From Burkholderiales bacterium (GTDB taxonomy: Bacteria; Pseudomonadota; Gammaproteobacteria; Burkholderiales; Casimicrobiaceae), in NCBI GenBank assembly GCA_020851235.1, contig JADZDD010000035.1, positions 124,001 to 188,000 on the forward strand: DNA of 64,000 nt. Direction: 5' to 3'. Below are positions 18,239 through 27,160 of the stretch, piece after piece. Each line of letters begins with the position of its first letter. Positions within the stretch are counted from its first letter, which is position 1. The notes under the pieces were generated by a model. The model ran no database searches. It was given only the letters and a program-made list of their open reading frames with translations, and was not told the origin of the DNA. The translations under genes were made by a program, and so were the position numbers.

Positions 18239-19279
18239 ATGCAGATCCGCCACGAGCAGCTCGCCGCGCACCTCGTCCGTGGCGTCGGCTCGCTCTACGT
18301 CGTCCACGGCGACGAGCCGCTGCTCTCGCTCGAGGCTGGCGACGCGATCCGCGCCGCGGCGCGCGCGGCCGGTGCCGCCGATCGCGAGGTCTTCGTGGCC
18401 GATGCGAGCTTCAAGTGGGACGCCCTGCTCGCCGCCAACGCCAACGCGAGCCTCTTCGGCGAACGCAAGTGCATCGATCTGCGCATCCCGACGGGGAAAC
18501 CCGGCAACGACGGCGCCGCCGCACTCGTCGCCTACGCCGCACGCCCCAATCCGGACAACGTCACGCTGGTCACGCTGCCGCGCCTGGATCGTGCCGCGCA
18601 GGCATCCGCGTGGTTTACCGCACTGACCGGGGCCGGCGTCAGCGTCGCCGTCCATCCGCTCGAGCGCGAGGCGCTGCCGTCGTGGATCGCGGCGCGGCTC
18701 GCCCGCCAGGAGCAGCACGCCACGCCCGAGACGCTCGCCTTCCTCGCCGACACCTGCGAGGGAAATCTGCTCGCCGCGCGACAGGAGATCGAGAAGCTCG
18801 CCCTGGTCCTCCCCGCGGGCGAGCTCGAGCACACGGCGGTCGAGGCGGCGATTGCGGATGTCGCCCGCTTCGACATCTTCGAGCTCTCCGAGGCGTGGCT
18901 CGCCGGAGACGCGACGCGCACGCTGCGCATCCTGCGCGCGCTCGAAACCGCGGGGATCGCGGTGACGCTACCGATCTGGCAACTGTCCGAAGACGTGCAC
19001 GCGCTCGCTGCGGTGACCAAGGCGGTGCACGGCGGCACCGCGGTCGAATCCGCCATCAGGGGCGTGCGCGTGTGGGGCAAGCGGCAGGCGGCCCTTGCCC
19101 GTGCGGTCCGACGCGTCGCACCCGCGACGATTCCGCCGTTGCTTCTCGCCGTCGCGCACCTCGACGCGCTCGCCAAGGGTATCGGCGCGGGCAGCGTGTG
19201 GGACGAACTCGCGACGACGGGCCTCGCACTCGCCGGGGTGAAGGTGGCTCCCCTGCCACCGCGTGCGGTCTTCGGTTGA
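18239..19279 (+). CDS. holA: DNA polymerase III subunit delta
   Basis: Clamp-loader delta subunit that opens the beta sliding clamp. 346 aa, standard length. N-terminal LYVVHGDEPLL is the degenerate P-loop region of HolA; LARQEQHATPETLAFLADTCEGNLLAARQEIEKL and DVARFDIFELSEAWLAGD are typical of domains II and III (given here as separate short motifs LADTCEGNL and RFDIFEL). It follows the leuS-lptE segment as expected. The ATG at 18239 directly follows a TAGAATC box. Confidence 0.93.
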   Translation: MQIRHEQLAAHLVRGVGSLYVVHGDEPLLSLEAGDAIRAAARAAGAADREVFVADASFKWDALLAANANASLFGERKCIDLRIPTGKPGNDGAAALVAYAARPNPDNVTLVTLPRLDRAAQASAWFTALTGAGVSVAVHPLEREALPSWIAARLARQEQHATPETLAFLADTCEGNLLAARQEIEKLALVLPAGELEHTAVEAAIADVARFDIFELSEAWLAGDATRTLRILRALETAGIAVTLPIWQLSEDVHALAAVTKAVHGGTAVESAIRGVRVWGKRQAALARAVRRVAPATIPPLLLAVAHLDALAKGIGAGSVWDELATTGLALAGVKVAPLPPRAVFG

Positions 19280-19306
19280 GTCGGAAGCCGGGCGCGGTGC
19301 GCGCGC

Positions 19307-20764
19307 TCACCGTGCCTTGGGCAGCTCGACGATCGGATTGCAGCTCACCGCCCTGCCGCGCAACGTGCAGGTGGCGATGGGACGGCCGTCGACGCTCCAC
19401 GCGCGCAGCGACCAGTGCTCGCCGTCGCGCTCGAGTGTGGCGAAGCCGAAGCGCGAGCTCGACAGCATCTGCGCCACACGCGCCCCGGCGGCGGGCGTCG
19501 CATCGGCGGGAAACGGCGTCGGCAAGGGCAGGTCGAGTTGCGTGCCGCCGTGCCCGGCGACGATCTGCGCAGGATGGGCGCTTGCGAAACCGACGACCTC
19601 GAACAGGTGATCGTGTCCGGAGAGCACGGCGTCGACGCTGGAGGGAAAGAGCGCCTCGGGAAACAGCGATGCGAGCACCGATTGCAGCCCGGCGTTGCCC
19701 GGAAACGGATGACGTGGGTCGCGCGCATTGGCGGCGAACCCCAGCACCGGATGATGGACGAGGAAGAAGGCGTGGGGTCGCCGCGCGCCGAGGGCGAAGA
19801 CCTGCTCGAACTGCGCGCGGTAATGGCGATACGCGGCATCGGTCGGCACCAGCGGTTGCGTGCCGGTCGCCGCGGAATCGAAGACGAGGAACTGCGTGTC
19901 GGCGTCGATACCGAGCGGCACCGCGTACGGGGCGCTGAAGTCGCCGGTCTCGTCGGCGGCCGGATCGTTGCAGGTGCGCAGCGGATCGAGTGGCCGCGGA
20001 TCGAGAAAGCGCCACCAGCCCTGCCCGGCGCGCTTGCAGGATTCGTGATTGCCGCGCACGACGATCCACGGCGCCGCGGCGAGGAGCGGACGCGACGGCG
20101 AGAAGAAGTCCGCCTGCCACGCATCGAAGCCAAATCCCCACGGACTCCCGGCGCAGCCGGCATCACCGTCCGGACAGGGGCGATCGCGATAGTGATAGTC
20201 GCCGACGTGAATGACGACGTCCGGGTGCAGGGCCGCCGCCGCCGCGGCGATGCGCGCGTACGGCCACTGCGCCGGATCGTTGCACGCTTGCCCCGACGCG
20301 CGACCGGAGTCGATCGCACAGCCGGTGTCACCGATGAGCACGATGCGCTTTGGCTGCGCCTTCGGCAGCGGCAATGCGACGCCGTCGACCGCGGCACGCC
20401 GCGCACCGGCCGGCAGTCTGAGCTCGCAGGTCGTCACCGCGAAGACCGCGGGCTTCGCCGTTGATCCACCGCGCGTCGGACGCGGCGGCATGGTGCCGGA
20501 CGGCATGCGCACGGACAGCGTGAGCGGGCGGCCGTCGACCTCGAGCGTGGGGCAGCTTCGTGCCGTCGTGACGACGCGCACCACCGCCTCGCCCTCGGGC
20601 CCCAGGAGCACGTAGCGATAATCCGCCGCGGGAGCGGTGTCCAGCGTCGTGCAGCCGGCGAGGACGACGCCCAGGACGGCGACGCCGAAGTGCCGGAGCG
20701 ATCGGCGGGCGCGTGCACGGCGCGTGCGCACCTCACCCCGCTTCGCGCTGGCGCCTTGCCTCAT
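19307..20764 (-). CDS. Metallophosphoesterase lipoprotein
   Basis: 485 aa. After an Arg-rich N-terminus comes a hydrophobic segment ending in a lipobox (VLAGC). The calcineurin-like metallophosphoesterase motifs are in order: GDTG, HVGDYHYRD, RGNHE, LVHHP and SGHDH, so the dinuclear metal site is complete. Cysteine-rich insertions (CNDPAQ, CPDGDAGC) suggest periplasmic disulfides. The ATG at 20764 overlaps the rsmE stop as ATGA; an upstream in-frame start at 20776 is less likely. The substrate is unknown; extracytoplasmic phosphatase is the safest call. Confidence 0.88.
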   Translation of the reverse strand: MRQGASAKRGEVRTRRARARRSLRHFGVAVLGVVLAGCTTLDTAPAADYRYVLLGPEGEAVVRVVTTARSCPTLEVDGRPLTLSVRMPSGTMPPRPTRGGSTAKPAVFAVTTCELRLPAGARRAAVDGVALPLPKAQPKRIVLIGDTGCAIDSGRASGQACNDPAQWPYARIAAAAAALHPDVVIHVGDYHYRDRPCPDGDAGCAGSPWGFGFDAWQADFFSPSRPLLAAAPWIVVRGNHESCKRAGQGWWRFLDPRPLDPLRTCNDPAADETGDFSAPYAVPLGIDADTQFLVFDSAATGTQPLVPTDAAYRHYRAQFEQVFALGARRPHAFFLVHHPVLGFAANARDPRHPFPGNAGLQSVLASLFPEALFPSSVDAVLSGHDHLFEVVGFASAHPAQIVAGHGGTQLDLPLPTPFPADATPAAGARVAQMLSSSRFGFATLERDGEHWSLRAWSVDGRPIATCTLRGRAVSCNPIVELPKAR

Positions 20765-21501
20765 CGCCCCTCCCACAGCAGCGATGCCGCGGCGAGCGCC
20801 GCGAGCGTTGCCGTCTGCGCGCGCAGCACGCGTGGACCGAGGCTTGCCGCCTGCATTCGCGCAGCGCTGGCCTGCGCGATCTCCTCCGCCGTCAATCCTC
20901 CCTCGGGGCCGACCAGGAGGTCGAAGTCATCGGGCGGGGGGGCGAGCCGCACCCACGGCGTGCTGCTTCCGGGAACGAGAACGATGCCGGCGCGTCCTTC
21001 GGGGCGCTGCGCGATCCATGCCGACAGCGCGAGTGGCGCGGCGACTTCGGGGACCCGGTTGCGACCGCACTGCTCGCAGGCGGCGATCGCCACACCCCGC
21101 CAGTGCGCGATGCGCTTGTCGCCGTGCGCGCCGGCGGGAAAGGGCGCACCGTGCGCCGTCACGAGCGGCTGCACCGCACTCGCGCCGAGCTCGACCGCGT
21201 GCCGCACGATGGTGTCCATCGTATCGGTGGCCACCAACGCCTGCGCCACGGTGATCCTGCGCGTGGGCTCCGGCACGCCGTCGCCGAAGGTGTCCAGACG
21301 CACCTGCGCGTCGCGTTTGCCGGCGTGCACGAGCGTTGCGGCGTATTCGCCGCCGGCACCGTCGAACAGGACGAGCGCATCACCTTCGACGAGCCGACGC
21401 ACGCGCAGCGCGTGATGCGCGGTCGCGTCGGGCAGCGCGATCTCGCGACCGACCAGGGCCCGTGCCAGCGGCGCTGCGACGAAGAAGCGTGGAGCCGCCA
21501 C
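20761..21501 (-). CDS. rsmE: 16S rRNA m3U1498 methyltransferase RsmE
   Basis: SPOUT-class methyltransferase that modifies U1498 of 16S rRNA with SAM. 246 aa. N-terminal PUA-like region (HHALRVRRLVEGD), then the knot-forming C-terminal motifs LLVGPEGGLTAEEI and LGPRVLRAQTATLAAL. No ATG is available near the N-terminus; GTG at 21501 gives VAAPRFF, matching the family start. Separated by 5 nt from the alpha/beta hydrolase upstream and overlapping the phosphoesterase downstream. Confidence 0.93.
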   Translation of the reverse strand: MAAPRFFVAAPLARALVGREIALPDATAHHALRVRRLVEGDALVLFDGAGGEYAATLVHAGKRDAQVRLDTFGDGVPEPTRRITVAQALVATDTMDTIVRHAVELGASAVQPLVTAHGAPFPAGAHGDKRIAHWRGVAIAACEQCGRNRVPEVAAPLALSAWIAQRPEGRAGIVLVPGSSTPWVRLAPPPDDFDLLVGPEGGLTAEEIAQASAARMQAASLGPRVLRAQTATLAALAAASLLWEGR

Positions 21502-21506
21502 CGTCG

Positions 21507-22295
21507 CTACAGGAAAGCGCGCAACGCATCGAGCACGGCGTCGGGGGCTTCGGTCATGAGGGCGTGCCCGGCGCCGCGCACGGTAACCGTGCGCACGTCG
21601 GCCAACGATTGGATCAGCGCCTGCGCATTGCGCGCGGGCGCCATGAGGTCGCGCTCGCCCATGACGACGAGCGTCGGACAGCGCACGCGCGACGCGGCGG
21701 CGAGCCCGTCGGCGTAGCCGTGGCACGCCGCAAGGTCGGCGTGCAGCACGCCCGGGCGCGAGCGCTCCAGCAGGCGCAGCGAAACACCCGTCAACCACTG
21801 GCCCGGAACCGGATTGCCGCCGAGTTGCCTGGGTACGCTGTGCGACCACGCATTGATGAGCTCGAAGGCGATGTGATCGTCGTTCCTCGCGGCGGCGAGA
21901 AGGGCATCGCTGACCGGCATCGGCACGCTCGGACCCAGGAGCGCGAGCTTGTCCACGCGCGCCGCATGCGCTGCCGCCATCTCGAGGCAGGCGAGCGCGC
22001 CCATCGAATGGCCGACGAACGCCGCGCGCGCGACGCCGGCGGCGTCGAGGAGGTCGACGAGCCACGCGGCGATCGCCGCGATATCGGGCAGCGGCATCCC
22101 GGCCGACTTGCCGTGCCCCGGCAGGTCGATGGCGAGCACGTTGCGGCCGTGATGCGCGAAATATCGCGACTGCAGCGCCCAGACGCTGTGATCGTGCGCG
22201 GCGCCGTGCACGAACACGACGGTCGGCTGCGTCGCCACGAGCGGGCGCGCTCCGGTGTATGCGTAGGTCTCGTGACCGGCAACGTCGAGATGCAT
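21507..22295 (-). CDS. Alpha/beta hydrolase
   Basis: 262-aa cytoplasmic alpha/beta hydrolase. Oxyanion region FVHGAAHDHSVW, nucleophile elbow GHSMG, acid in VMGERDLMAP and catalytic His in GAGHALM, so the triad is complete. It resembles small esterase/lactonase or C-C hydrolase-type enzymes without a specific call. It lies 20 bp after metY and directly before rsmE on the same strand. Confidence 0.88.
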   Translation of the reverse strand: MHLDVAGHETYAYTGARPLVATQPTVVFVHGAAHDHSVWALQSRYFAHHGRNVLAIDLPGHGKSAGMPLPDIAAIAAWLVDLLDAAGVARAAFVGHSMGALACLEMAAAHAARVDKLALLGPSVPMPVSDALLAAARNDDHIAFELINAWSHSVPRQLGGNPVPGQWLTGVSLRLLERSRPGVLHADLAACHGYADGLAAASRVRCPTLVVMGERDLMAPARNAQALIQSLADVRTVTVRGAGHALMTEAPDAVLDALRAFL

Positions 22296-22315
22296 GATGG
22301 CTGCCGCGTCGAGAA

Positions 22316-23626
22316 TCAGGGCGTCGCCTTCGCGGCGACGTGCAGCGCGCGCGACAGGTCGTCGATGAGGTCGTCCGGATCCTCGAGACCGATCGACAAT
22401 CGCAGCGTGCCTTCGCCGATCCCGGCGCGCTCGAGGTCGGCGGCCGACATCCGAAAGTGCGTGGTCGATGCCGGATGGATCACCAGCGACTTGGCGTCAC
22501 CGACGTTGGCCAGGTGCGAGAAGAGCGTGAGTGACTCGATGAGCTTGCGACCTTGCGCGCGCGTGCCCTTGATCGTGAAGCTGAATACCGCGCCGCAGCC
22601 GCGCGGGAGGAGGCGCTTGGCAAGCTCGTGGTCGGGGTGGTCGGGCAGGTCCGGGTAGCCGACGCTTGCCACGAACGCGTGCGTCGCCAGGAAGTTCGCG
22701 ATCACGCGCGCGTTGGCGACGTGCCGCGCCATGCGCAGCGGCAGCGTCTCCATCCCCTGCAGGATCTGGAACGCGGTGAACGGCGCCATGCAGGCGCCGA
22801 AATCGCGGATGCCTTCGCGCCGCGCGCGCAGCAGGAAGGCCGCGGTCGTCGACTCCTCGCTGAACACCATGTCGTGGAAGCCGTGATACGGCGCGTTCAG
22901 CGTGGGGAACTTCGCCCGCGCCGCGCCGTCATCCCACCGGAACGTGCCACCGTCGACGATCGCGCCGCCGATCACCACGCCATGCCCCGACAGGAACTTG
23001 GTCGCGGAGTGCAGCACGAGGTCGGCGCCGTGCTCGAACGGACGCACGAGCCATGGCGTGGTGAACGTCGAGTCGACGAGCAGTGGCAGCCCGTGCGCGT
23101 GTGCAAGGGAGGCCACACGCGGGATGTCGAGCACCTCGAGTCCGGGATTGCCGAGCGTCTCACCGAAGAGGAGTCGCGTTTCGGGCCGGATCGCCGCCTC
23201 CCACGCGGCAAGGTCGCGCGGATCGACGAACGTCGTCTCGATGCCGAAGCGCGGCAGCGTGTAGTCGAGGAGGTTGTGCGAGCCGCCGTAGAGCGAGCGC
23301 GACGCGACGATGTCCTGTCCGGCGCCCAGCAGCGTGACGATGGCCAGATGCAGCGCCGCCTGGCCGCTGGCGGTGGCGATCGCGCCCACGCCGCCCTCGA
23401 GCGCGGCGATGCGCTCCTCGAACACCGCGACCGTGGGATTGGCCAGACGCGAGTACACGTAGCCCGCGCGCTCCATGTTGAAGAGCGCCGCGGCATGATC
23501 GCTGTCGGGGAAGACGAACGACGTGCTCTGGTAGATCGGGGTCGCGCGCGCGCCGGTCGCAGGATCGGGCGCCGCACCGGCGTGCAGCGACAGCGTGTCG
23601 AAGCGATGGGTCTTGGCGGTCGTCAT
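22316..23626 (-). CDS. metY: O-acetylhomoserine sulfhydrylase (aminocarboxypropyltransferase)
   Basis: PLP enzyme of the Cys/Met metabolism family that makes homocysteine from O-acetylhomoserine and sulfide. 436 aa, the MetY length rather than the ~390 of MetB/MetZ. FDTLSLHAGAAPDPATGAR at the N-terminus, YSRLANPT, the PLP lysine in HSATKFLSGHG, and SLVIHPASTTH near the C-terminus are typical. First gene of a minus-strand run with the hydrolase, rsmE and the phosphoesterase. Confidence 0.92.
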   Translation of the reverse strand: MTTAKTHRFDTLSLHAGAAPDPATGARATPIYQSTSFVFPDSDHAAALFNMERAGYVYSRLANPTVAVFEERIAALEGGVGAIATASGQAALHLAIVTLLGAGQDIVASRSLYGGSHNLLDYTLPRFGIETTFVDPRDLAAWEAAIRPETRLLFGETLGNPGLEVLDIPRVASLAHAHGLPLLVDSTFTTPWLVRPFEHGADLVLHSATKFLSGHGVVIGGAIVDGGTFRWDDGAARAKFPTLNAPYHGFHDMVFSEESTTAAFLLRARREGIRDFGACMAPFTAFQILQGMETLPLRMARHVANARVIANFLATHAFVASVGYPDLPDHPDHELAKRLLPRGCGAVFSFTIKGTRAQGRKLIESLTLFSHLANVGDAKSLVIHPASTTHFRMSAADLERAGIGEGTLRLSIGLEDPDDLIDDLSRALHVAAKATP

Positions 23627-23653
23627 TGCAAGGCGGGCGTGGCGGGGTCGGAC

Positions 23654-23659
23654 ATTCTA
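23654..23659 (-). promoter_or_regulatory. -10 box of metY
   Basis: TAGAAT on the minus strand, 27 nt before the metY ATG, giving a leader of about 20 nt. Paired back-to-back with the TAGAAT of the divergent radical SAM gene at 23735. Confidence 0.4.
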
Positions 23660-23734
23660 GGCGGATTCACGGGGGCGGGGTAAGGCGGCGAGAACGGCAG
23701 CGCATGCGCGCGGCCTCGCGAGCGCCGCGCAGCG

Positions 23735-23740
23735 TAGAAT
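23735..23740 (+). promoter_or_regulatory. -10 box of radical SAM gene, predicted leaderless start
   Basis: TAGAATC with 6 nt to the ATG at 23747, no Shine-Dalgarno. Start point predicted exactly at the A of ATG. Confidence 0.5.
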
Positions 23741-23746
23741 CCTCGC

Positions 23747-24946
23747 ATGAGATCCGCATCGCCGCCGGGCCGGATGCCGGGAAGCAGCGACCCCGCGCGT
23801 CGCGGTGCAGGCGAGGTGCCGCGCGGCCGCGGCGCCACCTTCAACCCCGACAATCGATATCGGCGCGACACCCGCGAGGCGTACGACGACGGATGGGCGA
23901 CGCCCGTCGACCGCGCCGGCGCCCTCGATCCCGCCTCCGTGGCCGCGGTCGATGCCACGCCGACCCGGCAACTCGCCACCACGGTCACGATCCAGCGGGC
24001 GCGCACGATCATCTCGCGCAACGACTCACCCGACATCCCGTTCACGCAATCGATCAATCCCTACCAGGGGTGCGAGCACGGCTGCATCTACTGCTACGCG
24101 CGCCCGACGCACGCGTACCTCGACCTCTCCCCCGGCCTCGATTTCGAAACACGGCTCTTCGCCAAGCCCGACGCGGCGGCGCTCCTGCGCGCCGAACTCG
24201 CCCGCCCCGGCTACGTGTGCGATCCGATCACGCTCGGCAGCAACACCGATGCCTACCAGCCGATCGAGCGCGAATGGAAGATCACGCGGGCGATCGTCGA
24301 GCTCCTCGCCGCGCACGAGCACCCATTCACGATCGTGACCAAGTCGGCGCTCGTCGAGCGCGACCTCGACCTCATCGCGCCGATGGCGGCGAAGAACATG
24401 GCCCGCGTCTTCGTCTCGCTGCCGACGCTCGACCGCGATCTCGCGCGCAAGCTCGAGCCGCGCGCGGTCGCGCCGCAGCGCCGCCTGGAGCTCGTGCGCA
24501 CGCTGGCTGCCGCGGGTGTCCCCGTCGGCGTCTTCGTGGCACCGATCATCCCGCAGCTCAACGACCGCGAGCTCGAGACGATCGTCGAGGCCGCGGCCAC
24601 GCACGGCGCCACCAGCGCGAGCTGGACGATGCTGCGCCTGCCGCGCGAGGTGGCAACGCTCTTCCGCGCCTGGCTCGACGTGCACTTTCCGCTGCGCGCG
24701 GCACACGTCATGAGCATCGTGCAGGAGGTGCGCGGTGGGCGCGACAACGACTCGCGCTTCGGTGCGCGCATGCGCGGTACCGGCCGCTTCGCCGATCTCA
24801 TCGCCGCACGCTTCGCGCTCGCGGCGCGTCGTGCCGGCCTCGATCGACGCCGCGATGCGCCGATGGACACCTCGCGGTTTCGTCCGCCGCGCGCGAACGC
24901 GGCGCAGGGCGAGCTCTTCCAGGACACCGACAGGAGGAAACGATGA
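23747..24946 (+). CDS. PA0069-family radical SAM protein
   Basis: 399 aa. The [4Fe-4S] cluster motif is C-x3-C-x2-C in GCEHGCIYCYAR, followed by the SPL-like stretch (ITLGSNTDAYQPIE) that places it in the PA0069/spore-photoproduct-lyase-like group. DNA-related or nucleic-acid chemistry is often assumed for this family but the reaction is unknown. The ATG at 23747 immediately follows a TAGAATC box. The stop overlaps the start of the RraA-type gene (ATGA), although the two have no obvious functional link. Confidence 0.88.
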   Translation: MRSASPPGRMPGSSDPARRGAGEVPRGRGATFNPDNRYRRDTREAYDDGWATPVDRAGALDPASVAAVDATPTRQLATTVTIQRARTIISRNDSPDIPFTQSINPYQGCEHGCIYCYARPTHAYLDLSPGLDFETRLFAKPDAAALLRAELARPGYVCDPITLGSNTDAYQPIEREWKITRAIVELLAAHEHPFTIVTKSALVERDLDLIAPMAAKNMARVFVSLPTLDRDLARKLEPRAVAPQRRLELVRTLAAAGVPVGVFVAPIIPQLNDRELETIVEAAATHGATSASWTMLRLPREVATLFRAWLDVHFPLRAAHVMSIVQEVRGGRDNDSRFGARMRGTGRFADLIAARFALAARRAGLDRRRDAPMDTSRFRPPRANAAQGELFQDTDRRKR

Positions 24947-25602
24947 ATGCAGCGGGTGATCCCCTCACCGCACGGCTGGCCGCGTGCTACACGGGCGCGG
25001 TCCACGACGTGCTGCGCATGATGGGTCACGACAACGTCGTGTTGCCGCCCGCGATCAAGGCGATCGCACCTGGGACACGACTCGCCGGCCCGGTGTGGAC
25101 CGTCGCCGGCCACATCGATCGCACCAAGACGCGCGACGAGACGCTGCGCGGCTGGTGCACGCTGCTCGCCAGGGCACCGGCAGGACACGTCGTCGTGTGC
25201 CAGCCCAACAATCACGAGGTGGCGCTCATGGGCGAGCTCTCCGCGCAGACGCTACAGGCGCGTGGGGTCCTCGGATACGTCGTGGACGGCGGCTCGCGCG
25301 ACACCGACCTCGTCCTCGCGCAGGGCTTTCCCGTCTTCTGCTCGTTCCTCACGCCGGCGGACATCGTGCAGCGCTGGATTCCCGACCGCTACGGCGAGCC
25401 GGTGACGATCGGCACCGTGACGATTGCCACCGGCGATTACCTCCTCGCCGATCGCGACGGCGTCGTCATCGTTCCGCGCGCCGCCGCCGCCGACGTCGTC
25501 GCGAAGACCGAAGAGGTCGTCGCGACCGAAAGCGAGATGCGTCGCGCGCTCATCGGCGGCATGGATCCGGTGGCTGCCTACGATCGCTATGGCAAGTTCT
25601 GA
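24943..25602 (+). CDS. RraA-family aldolase/decarboxylase-like protein
   Basis: 219 aa, RraA/HMG-aldolase fold. The metal/pyruvate-enolate motif DGGSRDTD keeps the Arg and Asp typical of 4-hydroxy-4-methyl-2-oxoglutarate and related class II pyruvate aldolases, which argues for an enzyme over the RNase E inhibitor RraA (usually ~160 aa). A strong AGGAGG (24932-24937) precedes the ATG, which overlaps the radical SAM stop. Followed directly by the split UxaA-type dehydratase, so the operon may dehydrate a sugar acid and cleave the keto-deoxy product. The substrate is unknown. Confidence 0.85.
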   Translation: MNAAGDPLTARLAACYTGAVHDVLRMMGHDNVVLPPAIKAIAPGTRLAGPVWTVAGHIDRTKTRDETLRGWCTLLARAPAGHVVVCQPNNHEVALMGELSAQTLQARGVLGYVVDGGSRDTDLVLAQGFPVFCSFLTPADIVQRWIPDRYGEPVTIGTVTIATGDYLLADRDGVVIVPRAAAADVVAKTEEVVATESEMRRALIGGMDPVAAYDRYGKF

Positions 25603-25897
25603 ACTGCCGACCCGCCCGGGCGTGATGAAGCTCGCACCGGCGGACAACGTCGCGATCGCGCTGCGCCCGCTCCGTGCGGGCGAAGTGATCGCGCTCGACG
25701 ATGCCAGCTGCACCGTCGAGCGCGACGTCGCCGTGGGCCACAAGATCGCGGCGCGCGCGATCGCGGCGGGCGAGCGCATCGTCAAGTACAACTGCCCGAT
25801 CGGCGTGGCCACCGCGCCCATTCCAGCCGGCCACCACGTGCACACGCACAACGTGAAGAGCGCCTACCTGCCGACGTACACGTTGCCGGCGGCGTGA
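25589..25897 (+). CDS. UxaA/SAF-domain small dehydratase subunit
   Basis: 102-aa (or 90-aa) SAF-domain protein: LAPADNVAIALRPLRAGEVI and VGHKIAARAIAAGERIVKYNCPIG, the N-terminal domain of altronate/galactarate dehydratases, here as a separate chain. Start 25589 overlaps the RraA gene by 14 bp; ATG 25625 gives an N-terminus closer to homologues, and neither has a good Shine-Dalgarno. The stop overlaps the large-subunit ATG by one base. Split UxaA pairs also include SuyAB sulfolactate lyase, so altronate-type versus sulfolactate-type chemistry is open. Confidence 0.82.
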   Translation: MASSELPTRPGVMKLAPADNVAIALRPLRAGEVIALDDASCTVERDVAVGHKIAARAIAAGERIVKYNCPIGVATAPIPAGHHVHTHNVKSAYLPTYTLPAA

Positions 25898-27096
25898 TGG
25901 CGATCCCTCTCACCGGATTCGCGCGCGCCGATGGGCGCAAGGGAATCCGCAACGTCGTCGTCGTCGCCTACCTCGTCGAGTGCGCGCACCACGTCGCGCG
26001 CGAGATCGCCGATGCCTTTCGCGACGCCGACGTGCACCTCATCGGCTTTCCGGGCTGCTATCCCAACACCTACGCGCACTCGATGCTCGAGCGGCTGTGC
26101 GCGCACCCCAACGTCGGCGCGGCGCTGCTCGTCTCGCTCGGCTGCGAAGGCTTCGACCGGCATGCGCTCGCGCGCAGCGTCGCCGCGAGCGGGCGGCCCG
26201 TGCAGGTGCTGGGCATCCAGGACAGCGGCGGCACACGCAGGACGATCGACGCCGGACGCGCGTGGGTCGCCGACACGCTCGCCGCGCTCGCCGGCGCCGT
26301 GCGAGCGCCGATGGGTCTCGATGAACTCGTCGTCGGCACCATCTGCGGCGGCTCCGACGCGACGTCCGGGCTCACCGCCAATCCGGCGATGGGGATCGCC
26401 TTCGACCTCCTCGTCGAGGCTGGCGGCACCGCGATCTTCGAGGAGACGGGCGAGCTCATCGGCATGGAGCATCTCATGGCGGCGCGCGCCGCGACGCGCG
26501 AACTCGGAACCGCGCTGCAGCAGTGTGTGGCCAAGGCGGCGACGTACTACGCCACGCTCGGCTACGCGAGCTTCGCTCCCGGCAACGCCGATGGCGGCCT
26601 CACCACGATCGAGGAGAAATCGCTCGGCGCCTACGCCAAGTCGGGGCAATCGCGCATCGCCGGCATCGTCAAGCCCGGCATCGCGCCGCCGCGCGGCGGC
26701 CTCTACCTCCTCGACGTCGTGCCGGATGGCGAGGTGCGCTTCGGCTTTCCCAACATCAACGACAACGCCGAGATCGCCGAGCTCATCGCCTGCGGATCGC
26801 ACGTGATCCTCTTCTCCACCGGCCGCGGCTCGGTCGTCGGTTCCGCCATCGCCCCGGTGATCAAGGTCTGCGCCAATCCCGACACGTACCGGCGCATGCG
26901 CGACGACATGGACGTCGATGCCGGCCGCATCCTCGAGGGCGAGGCAAGCCTGCCTGCGGTCGGCCGCGAGGTCTTCGATCTCGTGCTCGCCGTTGCCAAC
27001 GGCGCCGCGACGAAGTCCGAAGCGCTGCGCCACCGCGAGTTCATCCTCACGTACAAGAGCTTCACCCCGCTCGGCCCGGCGTGCCTGCCGGGGTGA
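25897..27096 (+). CDS. UxaA-family large dehydratase subunit
   Basis: 399 aa, the catalytic part of altronate/galactarate-type dehydratases. GFARADGRKGIRNVVVVAYLVEC (read as short motifs ADGRKGIRN and LVECAHHVA), GCYPNTYA, SLGCEGFD, ICGGSDATSGLTANPAMG, GGTAIFEETGELIGMEHL and FSTGRGSVVGSAIAPVIKVCANP are family landmarks; the conserved cysteines would bind iron or an Fe-S site. Together with the 102-aa SAF protein it equals one full UxaA. A full-length fused relative lies at 33462-34988, so the region carries both forms. Confidence 0.87.
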   Translation: MAIPLTGFARADGRKGIRNVVVVAYLVECAHHVAREIADAFRDADVHLIGFPGCYPNTYAHSMLERLCAHPNVGAALLVSLGCEGFDRHALARSVAASGRPVQVLGIQDSGGTRRTIDAGRAWVADTLAALAGAVRAPMGLDELVVGTICGGSDATSGLTANPAMGIAFDLLVEAGGTAIFEETGELIGMEHLMAARAATRELGTALQQCVAKAATYYATLGYASFAPGNADGGLTTIEEKSLGAYAKSGQSRIAGIVKPGIAPPRGGLYLLDVVPDGEVRFGFPNINDNAEIAELIACGSHVILFSTGRGSVVGSAIAPVIKVCANPDTYRRMRDDMDVDAGRILEGEASLPAVGREVFDLVLAVANGAATKSEALRHREFILTYKSFTPLGPACLPG

Positions 27097-27160
27097 GCGT
27101 GCGGCGCGGCGGCGCTGCGCGCGCCCCCGCCAGCGGATCACGGGGGTGACGCGCGCCCGC

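Noticed and set aside
27108-27155. CCCCCG/CGGGGG and GCGCGC pairs between the convergent UxaA large subunit and IlvD-type genes
   Set aside because: Could be a bidirectional terminator, but there is no T-run on either side and GC-rich DNA gives such pairings easily.
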